NCBI GenBank assembly: GCA_009823395.1
Contig: CM020510.1
Location: 6,952,273 to 7,016,272, forward strand
Reading direction: 5' to 3'
DNA from: Thamnaconus septentrionalis
Lineage: Eukaryota; Chordata; Actinopteri; Tetraodontiformes; Monacanthidae
Length of the DNA stretch: 64,000 bases
This document shows positions 46,039 through 57,165 of this stretch, piece by piece. Each line of letters starts with the position of its first letter. Position 1 is the first letter of the stretch. Both the position numbers and the translations under genes were made by a program. Under the pieces are notes generated by a model that was not told the origin of the DNA, did not search any database, and was given only the letters and a program-made list of their open reading frames with translations.

Positions 46039-48561
46039 TCCCCAACGCCTCCCCACCCCACCCCACACCAACAAACACACACACACTCTCACGTACACAC
46101 TCACATGCTCACATAATGTGTAGGGAAACAGGGGAGGAAAGTTTAAAGGGACCCTGCATGCACTGAGAGACTGGATGGATGGTTTATAAACAGGAAGGAC
46201 TACTGGAATTAACAACCACAGTAAAATTAATGGGAGTGAATGCAAAAATATCTTAAAAAAAAAAAAAAAAACTGCAAAAAAAAAAAGAAAATTTAAAAAC
46301 TGGACTGCATTTTAAAAGAACTGGACATGAGAAAGATTGAAAAGCGTGCACGCACACACAGAGCATAAAACGACGGTGAATATTATATTTATATTATTAT
46401 ATTATTATAGACACGTCCACAGTCCAACAGAAGCTGGAACACTTCAGGGAAACTGAATGTGATGGCTCATTTTTGGACATTTGATTTGAATAAAGTTCCA
46501 ACACTTTGTGAATTACAACACTTAGTTAATCTTGCATCTGATTATCTATTCCTCAAACAGTACCAAAATATCACAACATAACACTACCCCCAAAACCAAG
46601 CACATGCACGCAACACAACTTTCAATCACTGCAATGCGTGCAAAAAAGAGTGCAGCAGTAGTGTGGAAGTTGCAGTCCGGCGGTGTCGCACATCGTCGTC
46701 TCTCTGTCTGTCACCTCCTCCTCCTTTCCCCCGACGGGGGGGAAACTTAAATGCTCCCACACATCAGATTTAAAACTCACAGGAACATCCGCAGTTTCAC
46801 AGACTTTGCCATCAACTTTCCCCCCCTGCATCACTCAGTGCTGTCTGCCCTGCCAGCACAAAGGATCATGGGTACGTACTGGCTGATGGTGAACGTTGCT
46901 GCCGCTGACAGGCTCGCCTAGAAAACCTACCGTTTGAAAGCGTAGTACAGCTGTAAAGCAGCTGAGACAGATTGTTGAGAACACAGAGGATACAACCACA
47001 CCTCCGTCCTCACTCACTGTTTATATTTATGTGTTTTAATGGGAATAAAGTGGAGGGAAAAAGCAACACTCTTTTCTATAAATGTCTACGGTTATTTGTT
47101 TATTCTTTAATTGCAGCCCTTTTGTTTGCCAAATTGATCAGAATGTTTTCTCAGTGTGTTGCTTTGTTTTATAGAGAACGAGCATCGATTTTATCTTCCC
47201 CTTGTTCACATCATTACTAGATTTTAGAAAGAGCCCATTAAAACATTTTTTTGTGTATCTTTTTCAGGTGCTATTTCTTCCACTGGTATTTTAAAATAGT
47301 CCTTGTGACTGTGTGACTGTGTGTGTGTGTGTCCTTGTCAGCTCAGCGCTGGCCGACCAGTCAATGAACTGCTCAGCTGATCATGAGATCAGTGTTACCC
47401 TCCTCCTCCTGTTTGACAGATTATCCATCGTCCAATCAAGTCATTGATCAGCAGCGTGTACGTGTTTAATTAAGAAGCCCCCCCCCAGGATCAGGGACTT
47501 GCATTGGAAGAGTGAATCAGGCAGTTCGTTGGCTCGAGGTGAAGTGTGCACACACGCACACGCACACACCTTGATTAACTTTACTGTCATGTGCACTGAT
47601 GGGAGACAACAGCCAAACGGCAGCTGTGTGTCAGTACTCTTGACCTGCAAGGTGTTAATTTTAGTGCAGAACGTTGTTACTACAGTGAGTTGAGGGATCT
47701 TTGGTTAATTTAGAATTCAAAACTTCATTTTCAAAGCAGAGAATTAGAGGCCAAAGTCTCCCTGTAAACCATAACAGATGAGACTGCGTGCGTTCGAAAG
47801 GTGAGTTTAGTCTCACACTTTTGTCACGTCCACCGAAATCTGCTTCGGTTGGCAGGTCTTGAAAGTGGTCTCCACTGCAGCAGCTCAATTTTCACAGCTG
47901 TGGCTGATGGGTGGCGTTGTTTGTGCAGTTTTCTCAGCCTTGTGACTGACAACAGTGAGTACTTGTGCACGGACCCAGTTCCAGGTCACAAAAAGGCGAT
48001 AGGAGGAAAAGGAAGGAGGTGAGAACTATCACACGTCCAAGCACAGAAGCAGCACCCAACAAAAGGCAGATCCCTCTATTTATGACCTTGAGGGTCGCGT
48101 CTGTTTCATCACATCTGCTGCAGGCACTTTGACCCAGCACTGTGAAGCACTTCTATAACTGTTTTCTGTATCTGTGCAGCTGAACCCTCCAGCAGGCTCC
48201 ATCACAGCTTTCATCCAAAGCTGCCAAACATGAGATTGAGAGAGAGAAACACATTTCAGTCACTCTCAATGTCATGGGGGCAGTGTGGGCAGGACCTAAA
48301 ATACAGACAACTCTGGGTGTTGGAAATGGAAAACAATTTGTTTCAAATAAAAAACAAAAACACAACTAAAAGTGCTCTCACAGGCAACACAAATACAAGA
48401 GAAACACAGACAAAGGGAGACAAGGCGGGCAGGGGAACACAGGTGAGAACAATCAAGGGCAGGACTGACAACGACACGCAGGTGTTGAAATCAAGAGGTG
48501 ACAAAAAAAAAAGTTCAAACAAAATGACCCACTGACTAGATTAGAGCCTTTTGCGCTGAGG

Positions 48562-48564
<3 letters not shown>
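46037..48564. other. noncoding interval
   Basis: Poly(A) runs at 46254-46270 and 46277-46286. A GT tract lies near 47319-47332. At 47790-47805, AAAG|GTGAGTTT is a consensus donor without a supported exon. The segment around 48230-48535 (GGGAACACAGGTGAGAACAA and AAGGGCAGGACTGAC) resembles interspersed-repeat ends seen in fish, but I cannot name it. Confidence 0.4.
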
Positions 48565-48640
<76 letters not shown>

Positions 48641-48684
48641 TTTTTTTTTTCGCTATATTTGATTTTTTTTTTTTTTTTTTTTTT
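48565..48684. repeat. (AT)36 microsatellite followed by poly(T)
   Basis: AT repeat at 48565-48636, then T-rich sequence with T11 and T22 runs ending in TTTTCAG. The T22-CAG is acceptor-like but sits on a low-complexity tract. Confidence 0.95.
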
Positions 48685-48688
48685 CAGA

Positions 48689-48703
48689 TCAAGGTCAAGG
48701 TCA
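48689..48703 (+). promoter_or_regulatory. two overlapping TCAAGGTCA nuclear-receptor sites
   Basis: TCAAGGTCA occurs at 48689-48697 and again at 48695-48703, sharing TCA. Each is the full extended half-site used by monomeric orphan receptors (ERR and NR5A families). As AGGTCA half-sites they form a direct repeat with 6-nt periodicity (DR0). Motif match only. Confidence 0.5.
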
Positions 48704-50104
48704 GCTGTCATATTACCGAGAGCAAATATTTCATCCAATCATGGAGCAGCTTTCGTGTTGAAATTGGTCGACACCTTCGGCTGACAAGCTCCCTGTCTTC
48801 CTCTCTGAGCAGCTCCGAATCTTGTTTGACTAACAAAATATTAAGTCAACAATCTCAAACACGACATATGGCCAACTATCACCGATCAGTTGGGCTGGTG
48901 GCTCACAATGACGCTGTGCCATCTGTCAGAAGGCATCAGATCAAGCTGTAGCTTCTTCTGCTTCAACTTTCTAAACAAAGTGAAACACCCTGTCACCGTC
49001 TTTGAAAATCTGTGCGGAAACAGAACGAGAGTCATTTTCAAAACTTTTTTATTTGCACAGTGGCTCCTTAATATTGACTTTTCATCCAAATATTTAACCA
49101 TCACTCATACAGTTTTTAAAAGCCTTTAGCAACTACAATGATTATTGAGTTCATTCCTTAGTGAGATACTGTGCAGGATTGTTTAGTATTAAACCACATT
49201 GTAGTTGCTCTCTGGTTGTAATTTATTTTTTCTTTCTCTTTAATGCGAAACACAAATTAAGTTTCATATATCTTGACAAACTGTTTGACTGATGGTGTGC
49301 TATTCGGCAATCTGGTAACAAGTAAAAATAAAAAAATAAAAAAGTCCAATTTTAAAACGAGCACCCCTTCGGTCTACTCAGCTGGCTTGGAAACTGAAAA
49401 CTAAAACGAGCCTGCCGGGTAGCAGTTTATTTCCAGGGAGGACGAGGCCGAGGGAAAGACAGACGGAGATGCATTTTCCTTCAGAGTAGCAAGGTTACAG
49501 TCTAATGGAGCTAACAGGAGTGCCTCTCCTGACACGTCCACCCCACCAGGCCATTTCGTAGTGAGGGAGACGGAGAGAGGGAGAGGGAGGGAGAGAGAGG
49601 GAGTGTGGAAGATCTTGGCTTTCTATCAGCACAGCTGCAGCAAAAAAAAAAATCAGGGGACGGGAGAGCGCAGTGACAGTGACAGAGGTAGAGACCCTGA
49701 CACCGGCGCAACACGCTCATCCATTACTCCCCCATTACTCCCGGGAGAGGGCAGGGGGATGGTGCCCATAATAGTTGCAGCCACGTGCAGTAATGTGCAG
49801 CATTCGCAGGGATGGCGTGGAAGAAAAATAAAACGATTGTGAAACAGGAAGTTTAACAGCGGCGCCGCCCTTAGTACGGACGTTGTTGGATACAGTGTTG
49901 AAGTGAATCCCGGCGTCCTGACCTCCGACTTGACCTCACATGCCATCAGGGTAGAAACAAATCTAAATTTGCTACACTCATGGAGTAAACATGAATCCTT
50001 ATCCAGCAGTTATTTATCTTCAGCGACTTTATCCAGCCGCAAAAAAACACCAGGTGTGTTTTCACCTTTAAATGCCAGGCGGCGGGCTTTGAAAGCAGCG
50101 GCGG
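48704..50104. other. noncoding interval
   Basis: Purine-rich GA tract at 49562-49603. No gene recognised; frames of about 70-126 codons are featureless. Confidence 0.45.
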
Positions 50105-50141
50105 GTTGGGGGGGGCTGCTGGGGTGGGGTAGTGGGGGGGT
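50105..50141 (+). repeat. G-quadruplex-type G-run cluster
   Basis: G8, CTGCT, G4, T, G4, TAGT, G7 within 35 nt. It fits the four-run, short-loop G4 pattern on the plus strand. Confidence 0.7.
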
Positions 50142-51534
50142 GTCGCAGGATTCCGATGGAGCTGATAGAGCGAAGGAGATCAGCGAACGGAGGACGTGCC
50201 AGAGATGGAGAGCAGATAGAGACTCGACCAATGTCTGTCTCCCAGGGCCCCGGCCGGGAGAGGGAGTGATGGGAAGGAGATAAAAGAGGAGTGGAAAAGT
50301 CAATAGAAGGAGCGCGACTGAGTGAGTGACAGGCCACAGAGAGACCGCTGGACTGGACTGGAGAGGAAAAAGGAAAAATGAAAGTTTCTCTCTCCCCCTC
50401 CCCCTTGTTGTTTACCAGAACTGCTTAAAGGTCCCAGTGAACTGTCGCTAAACTCCCAGAGACGCAAGAAAAGTCACATGGCTCTCTTCCAGTCTTGGAA
50501 GTCAGCACTTGATGATGTCACCAAGGGCACTAGTGCCTCACTGGTTGCTTCAACGAGCAGCTTTAAAAATGTCATGAACTTATATGACACGTTGTCGGCA
50601 ATAATGAAAATTCTGTTTTACAAAAGCATTGTCAATGCATTATAATGCCTCATGGGTGCACTCGTAATGCACAATGCAATAGGAACATGAGAACGTTTCA
50701 AAATGTGAGCAAAATATTTCATTGTCTTATAAAAACTAAAGCAGCAACTACCTTCACTTACTTAAATGTGACAGTTTGCGAACAGATACCCATACGCAAG
50801 ATATTCAAAGTTGATCTCAACTCTTAAAGATATTTGAGGATGCATCAATTTTACCAGAACATATTAATAACCCGAATGGGGGAGAAAGAAGACCTGTCAT
50901 TTAAACACGGAAAATGAGCCAATAGTGTCAGGACGCTCCGTTCCACAACAACACTGGAAAACTTCCCACAAACTTTTGATTACAGTTTGACATTTTAAAC
51001 TTAAACGGACTTGTACCAAAAGTGCAGACAAACCTGGGATTTAAACCGAGTGTCACCACGTCTCCGGAGTAACTTTGAATTATCCTTTGCGATGCCACTT
51101 TGCATAAAAATAATGAGAGGACGCGGGACGGGCAGGAGGAAAATTGACCCAAGAGGATATTTGTGAAGTAACAGCAGATAAAGAACATGGCAGGATTGTT
51201 AATTATTTCTCTCCAGGCCTGATAGGACGATGTGTGTTATATGTTTTCTCAAGAAGTATTTTAAATCGCTTTACGCTTTTGAGAGAGAAATTTGCTGTTT
51301 TTCCCAGATAAGTAATGAGTTCGCTGCCTTATCACCGACATCAGGCCTCTGAGATCAAGACGCCCACGTTGAGAAGTTTATATCCACTCCATGCCATTTA
51401 AACGATTTAGCTCCACATCATCGCAGTTTCACCATGTCCTGGTAAAACCTGCAGCTAATCAGCGTGGAATTGTTTTTAAATCAAAATGTCTTCCTCTTCT
51501 TCTTTTTTTTTTTCAAACCGTCTTCTTTCTGCAG
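50142..51534. other. noncoding interval
   Basis: No gene recognised. GCTAATCAG at 51454-51462 is another copy of the recurring nonamer. The last 60 nt become T-rich and end in a strong acceptor-like TTTCTGCAG. Confidence 0.4.
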
Positions 51535-51688
51535 ATCTTGCAGGATCTCCATGTTAATGTCTGGAGGAGGGGAAACCAACCCGGCCGGTGTCGAGTTGCA
51601 GGATTTATTAGCTTCCGTGGTGCAACACTTGTCCATTTGGCAGCGGTCAGGCTGCTGCTCCTGGAGCCGAACCACCTGCATCATGTAG
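51535..51688 (+). other. candidate terminal exon (weak)
   Basis: A long T/C tract ending CTTCTTTCTGCAG (51534) precedes a plus frame with non-repetitive peptide (SGGGETNPAGVELQDLLASV, then VQHLSIWQRSGCCSWSRTTC), stopping at TAG 51686-51688. The opposite strand is also open here and reads equally non-repetitively (NMEILQDLQK on the minus strand). Neither is recognised. It may be an exon on one strand or a chance double-open stretch. Confidence 0.18.
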
Positions 51689-51834
51689 TTCCATATTTTA
51701 TTCAGGGACGACAGTAACCACAGAGCATTTTGTGTGGGAGCCGGAGGAGGAAGTGACGGAGAAGAGGAGACGATGAGAAGTGCCGACGGAGCAGAACTTT
51801 TTACTCTGTTCCACTTAGCAGAGTCTGCTGACAT
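51689..51834. other. noncoding
   Basis: No element recognised. Confidence 0.4.
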
Positions 51835-51876
51835 ACACACACACGCACACACGCACACACGCACACACACACAAAC
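51835..51876. repeat. octameric (ACACACGC)n / CA microsatellite
   Basis: CACACACG units repeated with 8-10-nt period, ending in a pure CA run. Confidence 0.9.
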
Positions 51877-52353
51877 CTGCCATCTGCAAAGCATGGTGGA
51901 CAGTTGGATTATGGCAGGATATGACGCCGCACATCTAATTTTATGCGGCCATTCCACTGTGGCGGCGACCTCAGCTGCAAGTTCACAAAGTTCACAAAGT
52001 TTAACTCGGTGCAGAAACAGAAGCGCAAACAAACGCCGCCGCCCACACGATGCCGCCACAGCGGCAAAATGCAATCAACCGTGAGAGCGGACAGAAAAAG
52101 TCTCATGTTACCACAGTGAGTGTTTTCTTTCGTCCCACACAAACTGTGTGTGTGTGTGTGTCTTCGTTAGTTTGCCCGTCCATCCACTTACACACATGTG
52201 CCAGTTGGAGCTTGGATCCAATCAGTCTCGCTAATTAATAGCAGATGTGTTGCCTCTCAAATTAGAAAGTGATGAGTCAGTGGAAGCTCACCAGCGCTCA
52301 CAACACAGAGCAGCAACAGGAAGGAGGACTCGTTCGATGGAAGGAGGACACGA
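51877..52353. other. noncoding
   Basis: Contains a tandem GTTCACAAA duplication (51980-51999) and a GT tract (52146-52161). Nothing else recognised. Confidence 0.45.
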
Positions 52354-52402
52354 GGACAGACAGACAGACAGACAGACAGATAGACAGATAAGATAGATAG
52401 AT
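52354..52402. repeat. (GACA)7-(GATA)n microsatellite
   Basis: Tandem GACA changing to GATA units, the classic vertebrate GACA/GATA simple repeat. Confidence 0.95.
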
Positions 52403-53659
52403 CAAAAGTCTTCTAAAAGCTTTTTCAAAAAGTTGCTATTTCTGTTTCTTTCTGTTGAAAGACAGGAAGTGACTGCGAGGCCAAAAGAGGAGTGCATTGA
52501 TTCTGAATGCACTGAAGTTGTTTTGGCAGCTATTATCAGAGCTGAACTGCACTGAGCAACACTGAGGTCCTTTCTTGTTGGCAGGTTTGACCAACACCTT
52601 TGAATTTTTCGTCTCGCTGCACATTTGCGAGGCAAATCCACAAATCAATCAAAGTGTTGAGGCCACGTTGCTGCTTAAAAAAAGAAAATGCAGAGAAATA
52701 AAATAATTAAAATGTTATTTTTAAAACAAATGTTCAGAGTGCTGCTTTCCCGAGTGTGTTCCATGTTCTTAATGTTGGGACAAAAACCAACCTGCACTAC
52801 CTACCCCCTGCCTGCAACACAACCTGCACCATTCTGTATTACATCACTGAGGAGAGACAGGATGAAAGGTTAAAAAAACAAAAAAAAAAACAACAAAAAC
52901 AGTAATTGCTTTTGCAACTTGACAACAGTGAAGGCGCCAACCTTCCTGGGGAATAAACGCTGCTGTACAAGCGTGTCAGCAGTTTGCTGCCGTGTGTTGC
53001 GCGGCTATAAACGTTCCACTGACTCAGTGGTTCTCTAGAACACTTTTCAAGGCTCTTGCCCAGTCGTGGCTCTGCTCCAGACTGGTCATTAAAGACTTTT
53101 CTCCCCTCGCATCCATCCTGTAGTTATGATCATTGAAGGGTTCAGGGCTGTGGAAATGCCACCACTTGTGCAGGGAAGACGGAAAGAGGTGGCGAGAGCC
53201 GCAGCGTTGGGCGGGGAGTCGCACTATCTCAGTGTGGCACACGGCAGCAGCAGCAGGAGACGCCGCGGTGCAGCGGACCACATGATTCCAGGCCTGTCTG
53301 TCCGCTCCAGACTTCCCCTCTGCATAGCAGCACAGATTAGCGGCCCATATGGGCCTCGCATGAAACCGGGGGTTTTGCGCGCGGCCTGCCGTGGCAGGGC
53401 AGCGGAGTGTGAAGCGAATCAAAGTGACGCGGGGAGCGATGATGAGACGTGGATTCCCAGCCTGCATCAGTGAAATCGCCCTCTCCCCCCGACTCCCTAT
53501 ATGGGGAGTTCTGTGTCGCTGACTATATGTGCGCTCATTATCCAAAATGTTAAAAAAAAAAACCTTTTCGATACATTAATTAGGTGATCGCGGTTGCATT
53601 ATTAAAATAGCAGGTGGTAAAAAATAAATATTGAAATTGATTTACAAACTGGAATTATA
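52403..53659. other. noncoding interval
   Basis: A-rich tracts near 52865-52905. Frames of 115 and 173 codons (53024-53545, opposite strands) overlap each other and have no recognisable domain. No gene supported. Confidence 0.4.
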
Positions 53660-53905
53660 ACAAGTCACTTTATTGTCAGCCGGATAAAAATATGAACTGA
53701 TCCCGGTACCAGTCCAGTGGCTGGGTTCCACTGGAACAAGGCATCAGCATTAGCAGTGAGCTTCAAAATCTGTGTTCTGGTTTGTGTGAGGTTTGTTTTT
53801 TTAATAACTGTGTCATTTAAACTTCTACTGTTAGTGAACCTTCCTTGTTTCTGTCAGTTTGCTTTAGCTTTGGCAGAAAACTAAAACCCAACTTTTTGTT
53901 GGCGC
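53660..53905 (+). mobile_element. dispersed repeat, copy A
   Basis: ACTGATCCCGGTACCAGTCC...GGTTCC...TCAGCATTAGCAG (53696-53755) aligns with 55921-55983. GCTTTAGCTTTGGCAGAAAA and CTAAAACCC (53861-53889) align with 56112-56138. Identity is roughly three quarters by eye. This is an old interspersed element of unknown family, without visible coding capacity. Confidence 0.6.
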
Positions 53906-55879
53906 GGCTAAAAAAAATAAATTATTGGGTCAACGTGAGCACAATGCATGATGGGATACGTTGCCAGTGACCATCGGTTTCACACTGCTTTCACCAATGC
54001 ATTGTGGGATTTGTTGAGTGGATATATACAGTGAATCCCGATGTTCAAGTCGGAATTCGGACCCTGTAGTGAGTTCTGTAGTCAGTAGAGGGCGATCTTG
54101 GACACATGCCCTGTTTCTTTGGATCCAGAATCCTCCCCCACCGCCCTTGTCCGACAGTCATCTACTTCGGCCATAAGGGAAAATCTTCCGCTAACTGCTG
54201 GGCCTTTCAGAAGACTGTGACATCGTGGGCACCCAGCACTTCCAAATGACAGCTATTCTGAGCGAAAAAAAGAAGAAGAGCTCCATTTTCCACTGGCCCC
54301 TTCTGCGCTGTAGGAGGCAGCGGAAGAAGAGAAGTGGCAAGCAGACAGACAGACAGACAGGAAACAACATCGCAGACGCTGCCGGCGCCGTGCCGCATTC
54401 AAAACAAGGAAGGAGCGGGTGAAGACGTCCAGCGGTGCAGATAATGCGGCGCAGGATCTTTTTAAATCATTGATAAGTGGGCGAACGCCAGCACGGCACA
54501 GAGTGACTCACACTTTTCAGGATGGTGGCAATCAAGCAGACGCATAAAAAGCGGCTCAGCCGATGGGGGAGGAGTCAGTCGCGAACTTTTTGACTCTTCT
54601 CCTTGTGATCGCCGCTCTCTGTGTGAATCATTGGAGATGCATTTTCATGTAAAATTAAATGAAAATGTGCTGTTTTGTCGAGATCCGCAGGCTTTGCCAA
54701 GTTTCATTCTCTCCTTCTTTAGTTTTGTGCCAGTGTTTCATCTTTGTATGTCCTGTTGATCTGAATTTGTTGCTGTAAGGCACTGCTGTGTGGTTTCTGC
54801 TTGCTCGAAGACATTTTCCCACTGCATATATTACCAACATGCTAACTCGCCTTCCCTCCTGTCTCAGTCAAGTTGTTCTTGCCCCAGTGTGTCAGTACAC
54901 ATTGACCGACTCAAATGATCCTTTTTACTGAAAATGCTGCCACCATTTGTCTCTCTTTTTTGTTTTTTGTGCTGCGGTTTGAACTGTAATCCTGCACTGC
55001 TTGACATTTGCCTTGCTGTTCCCAGTGGTATAGCTACATTTTTCTCCATATTGTGGCAAAAAAAAACATGTACAAAGTCTAGAGAGAAGAGGGATCACTC
55101 AGTAACCTTCTGGCCGTCTGGTGTGAAGCTTAGAATCAAAGCTTAGCCCCCGGCGCATCATTAAAGGTTCGTTACAAGAGGGAAAGTTGTTGAGTCATTT
55201 CAGTCACAGTGTCATCGTGGTACAAGAGTGACTCATCATCCTGCATCCATGAATATTAGCCCAGTTTTCTGGCCAGTGGAAAGGTTACTGGGCTGCATTT
55301 AAGTTAGCTCTACAACTGCCATTTCTGGGATTGGGGACAGGAAAAAAAAAAAATTGCGACACAATGATCCAACTTGAGTCGTGGGATCCAGAACTGTAGC
55401 TTCCAGAAAATGTCCCCAGCCAGGTGTCAGTTCAACCTCTGCTTCCAGGAGCTGCAGGGAAAAATACGGCAGAATAAAATGATACGACTGGCATAAAAAC
55501 CAAGATAAGGCACGTCAAAAAATACAACTCACTGTGACGCTGAGTCAGTGTGAGCGATGAGCCTGGTCCTCTCTGTGGAGACAGTGGCACCTGAAGTCTG
55601 TTTTCTTTATGTCCCCCCTCCTCTGCGATTTTGTTTTGCTTGGTGGTGCTGCAGAAAACTCAGATCCACAATGGTGGGATTTTGAAAATGGAAGTGGCAC
55701 TTTAAGCGCTTTTGTGGCATCTCAGAATCAACAGGGTGGGTGTGATATTTGCTTGTGTCATGCGACCAAGACATGTCGACAATGATCATCAAAAACAAAC
55801 AGATGCAAGTGGGAGAGAATCTCATCATTCAATCAGTTATCAATCAATTTCAATCAACTAAAATGAAGTGAAAACAAGT
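53906..55879. other. noncoding interval
   Basis: Holds two similar words, CAATGCATGATGGGAT (53943-53958) and CAATGCATTGTGGGAT (53995-54010). TCAGTAGAGGGCGA at 54083-54096 is CTCF-like. A short ACAG tandem lies at 54344-54360. No gene recognised. Confidence 0.45.
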
Positions 55880-56150
55880 TATTTATTATCTTTGTGCAGC
55901 CTGCTAGAAAATGCACCATGGACTGATCCCAGTAATAGTCTGGTGGTTGGCGTTCCGCTGCAGCAAAGCGTCAACAATAGCAGGAAGCTATTTTGTTCTG
56001 TATCGTATTCCCGTAGAGTTTTGAGTGACCAAAGCTGTTTCGTTGAGTCTGGGGCGAATCCACCTATTTTCCGTCCTTTTCCAAACACACGAAAGGTCCA
56101 ACTTAGCCTTAGCTTAGCTTTAGCAGAAAGCTAAAACCCTTCTTTTTCAA
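55880..56150 (+). mobile_element. dispersed repeat, copy B (most complete)
   Basis: Shares both blocks with copy A (GGACTGATCCCAGTAATAGT near 55920; GCTTTAGCAGAAAGCTAAAA near 56117). It also carries the block TTTTCCAAACACACGAAAGG (56077-56096) shared with copy C at 30.9 kb. It joins the otherwise non-overlapping parts of A and C, so all three probably descend from one element of at least 250 bp. Confidence 0.6.
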
Positions 56151-56279
56151 AACTAATCATGAACAGCTGCAATAGAAGTCAGGCATGATTTTTCTCCCCC
56201 TTCGTGGCGTCATTTGCAACAACTAAAACAACAACAACACACACACAGAAACAATAACAGTGTAGAAGAGAGATGTTCA

Positions 56280-56440
56280 TCCGTGGCGGCGGGCGGCAGA
56301 GGCGCCTGCTGCTCCTCGACGCCCTCGGCCCCGCGGCGTCCCGTCCCCTTTCCGTGCCGAGGCGTCCCGCTCGGCGCCACGCAGGGTAACGACACTGTTG
56401 TGCTTCGCTGGTGCAGAACGTCGGACGCATCTGCTTCACT
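56280..56440. promoter_or_regulatory. small CpG-rich patch upstream of a donor-like ATG segment
   Basis: A short, very CG-rich stretch (GGCGGCGGGCGGCAGAGGCG, CCCCGCGGCGTCCCG). About 150 nt downstream, after AC and GA repeats, AAAAATGAAAAAG|GTGAGT at 56577-56595 combines a purine at -3 of an ATG with a perfect donor. That is what a first exon encoding only Met-Lys-Lys would look like. No partner exon is identified. Confidence 0.25.
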
Positions 56441-56445
56441 GCCCT

Positions 56446-56573
56446 GCCTGCTTGTGTGTGTGTGTGTGCGCGTGAGAATAAGTATGAGGATGATGTGATT
56501 GAGGAGAGGAGACACACACACACACACACTCGCAGAGCGAGAGAGAGAGAGAGGGAGTGAGTGAGAGAGAGAA
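56446..56573. repeat. GT, AC and GA simple repeats
   Basis: TG run at 56453-56469, AC run at 56511-56529, GA-rich run at 56535-56573. Confidence 0.9.
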
Positions 56574-56970
56574 AACAAAAATGAAAAAGGTGAGTGAAGT
56601 GGCTCATATTTTACAGGTGAAAATAAAGATCGATCGCCTCTCGCAGCTCCTCTATCAACTCAGCTGTGGATTCTTTTGCTTCAGATGAAAGTTTAACCTT
56701 GTGGGGTTTTTTTTGTTGTTGCTTTTTTGGGCGAGAGAGTGAGATTTTTGAGAGATAAGTCTGAAATTTCTTTGCTCAAGAAGAAAAGAAAACAACACAA
56801 CATCTGTTGATGCCTCACAATTCAAAATCAAGTCCAGTCGTTGTGTCTCATGTCTGTCTGGTTCGGCTCTCACGCTCTTCTGGTCTTCTGCTCCGCCGAT
56901 GCTCTCATGCCTCCGTGTAACTCGCATGAGCTGCAAGTCAGGGTTGGTATCACACGGCGTACCGTCCTGG

Positions 56971-56971
<1 letters not shown>

Positions 56972-57019
<48 letters not shown>
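56972..57019 (+). repeat. (TC)24 microsatellite
   Basis: Perfect TC repeat with a degenerate TCAC/CTCT tail to about 57035. Confidence 0.95.
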
Positions 57020-57024
<5 letters not shown>

Positions 57025-57121
57025 TCTCTCTCACTTCCTGTTTGATTCCACGCAATGAAGTTCCCACTGAGTCATCAGCTCAGACACGGTCGGCCGATGA
57101 GGAGGTGATGGCATCTGACGT

Positions 57122-57165
57122 GTAGGTGGGTGAAGATGCAGCTGCAGCTGCCTTCACCCACCTAC
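57122..57165. other. 44-bp near-perfect palindrome (cruciform-forming)
   Basis: GTAGGTGGGTGAAG (57122-57135) pairs perfectly with CTTCACCCACCTAC (57152-57165). The 16-nt interior is AT plus GCAGCTGCAGCTGC, itself a perfect 14-bp palindrome. The whole therefore forms 21 bp of pairing with a single 2-nt bulge and essentially no loop. The interior holds two CAGCTG E-boxes. Confidence 0.9.

Noticed and set aside
48663..48687. T22-CAG as a splice acceptor
   Set aside because: The T tract is part of an (AT)n-poly(T) simple repeat and no exon-like frame with a donor follows.
51481..52074. 197-codon minus-strand open frame
   Set aside because: Most of it is a translated CA microsatellite (Val-Cys repeats) and A-rich ends. 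Only the non-repetitive part near 51535-51720 is kept as a weak finding.
53024..53545. 173-codon minus frame overlapping a 115-codon plus frame
   Set aside because: Opposite frames overlap; neither has a recognisable domain or supporting splice sites.
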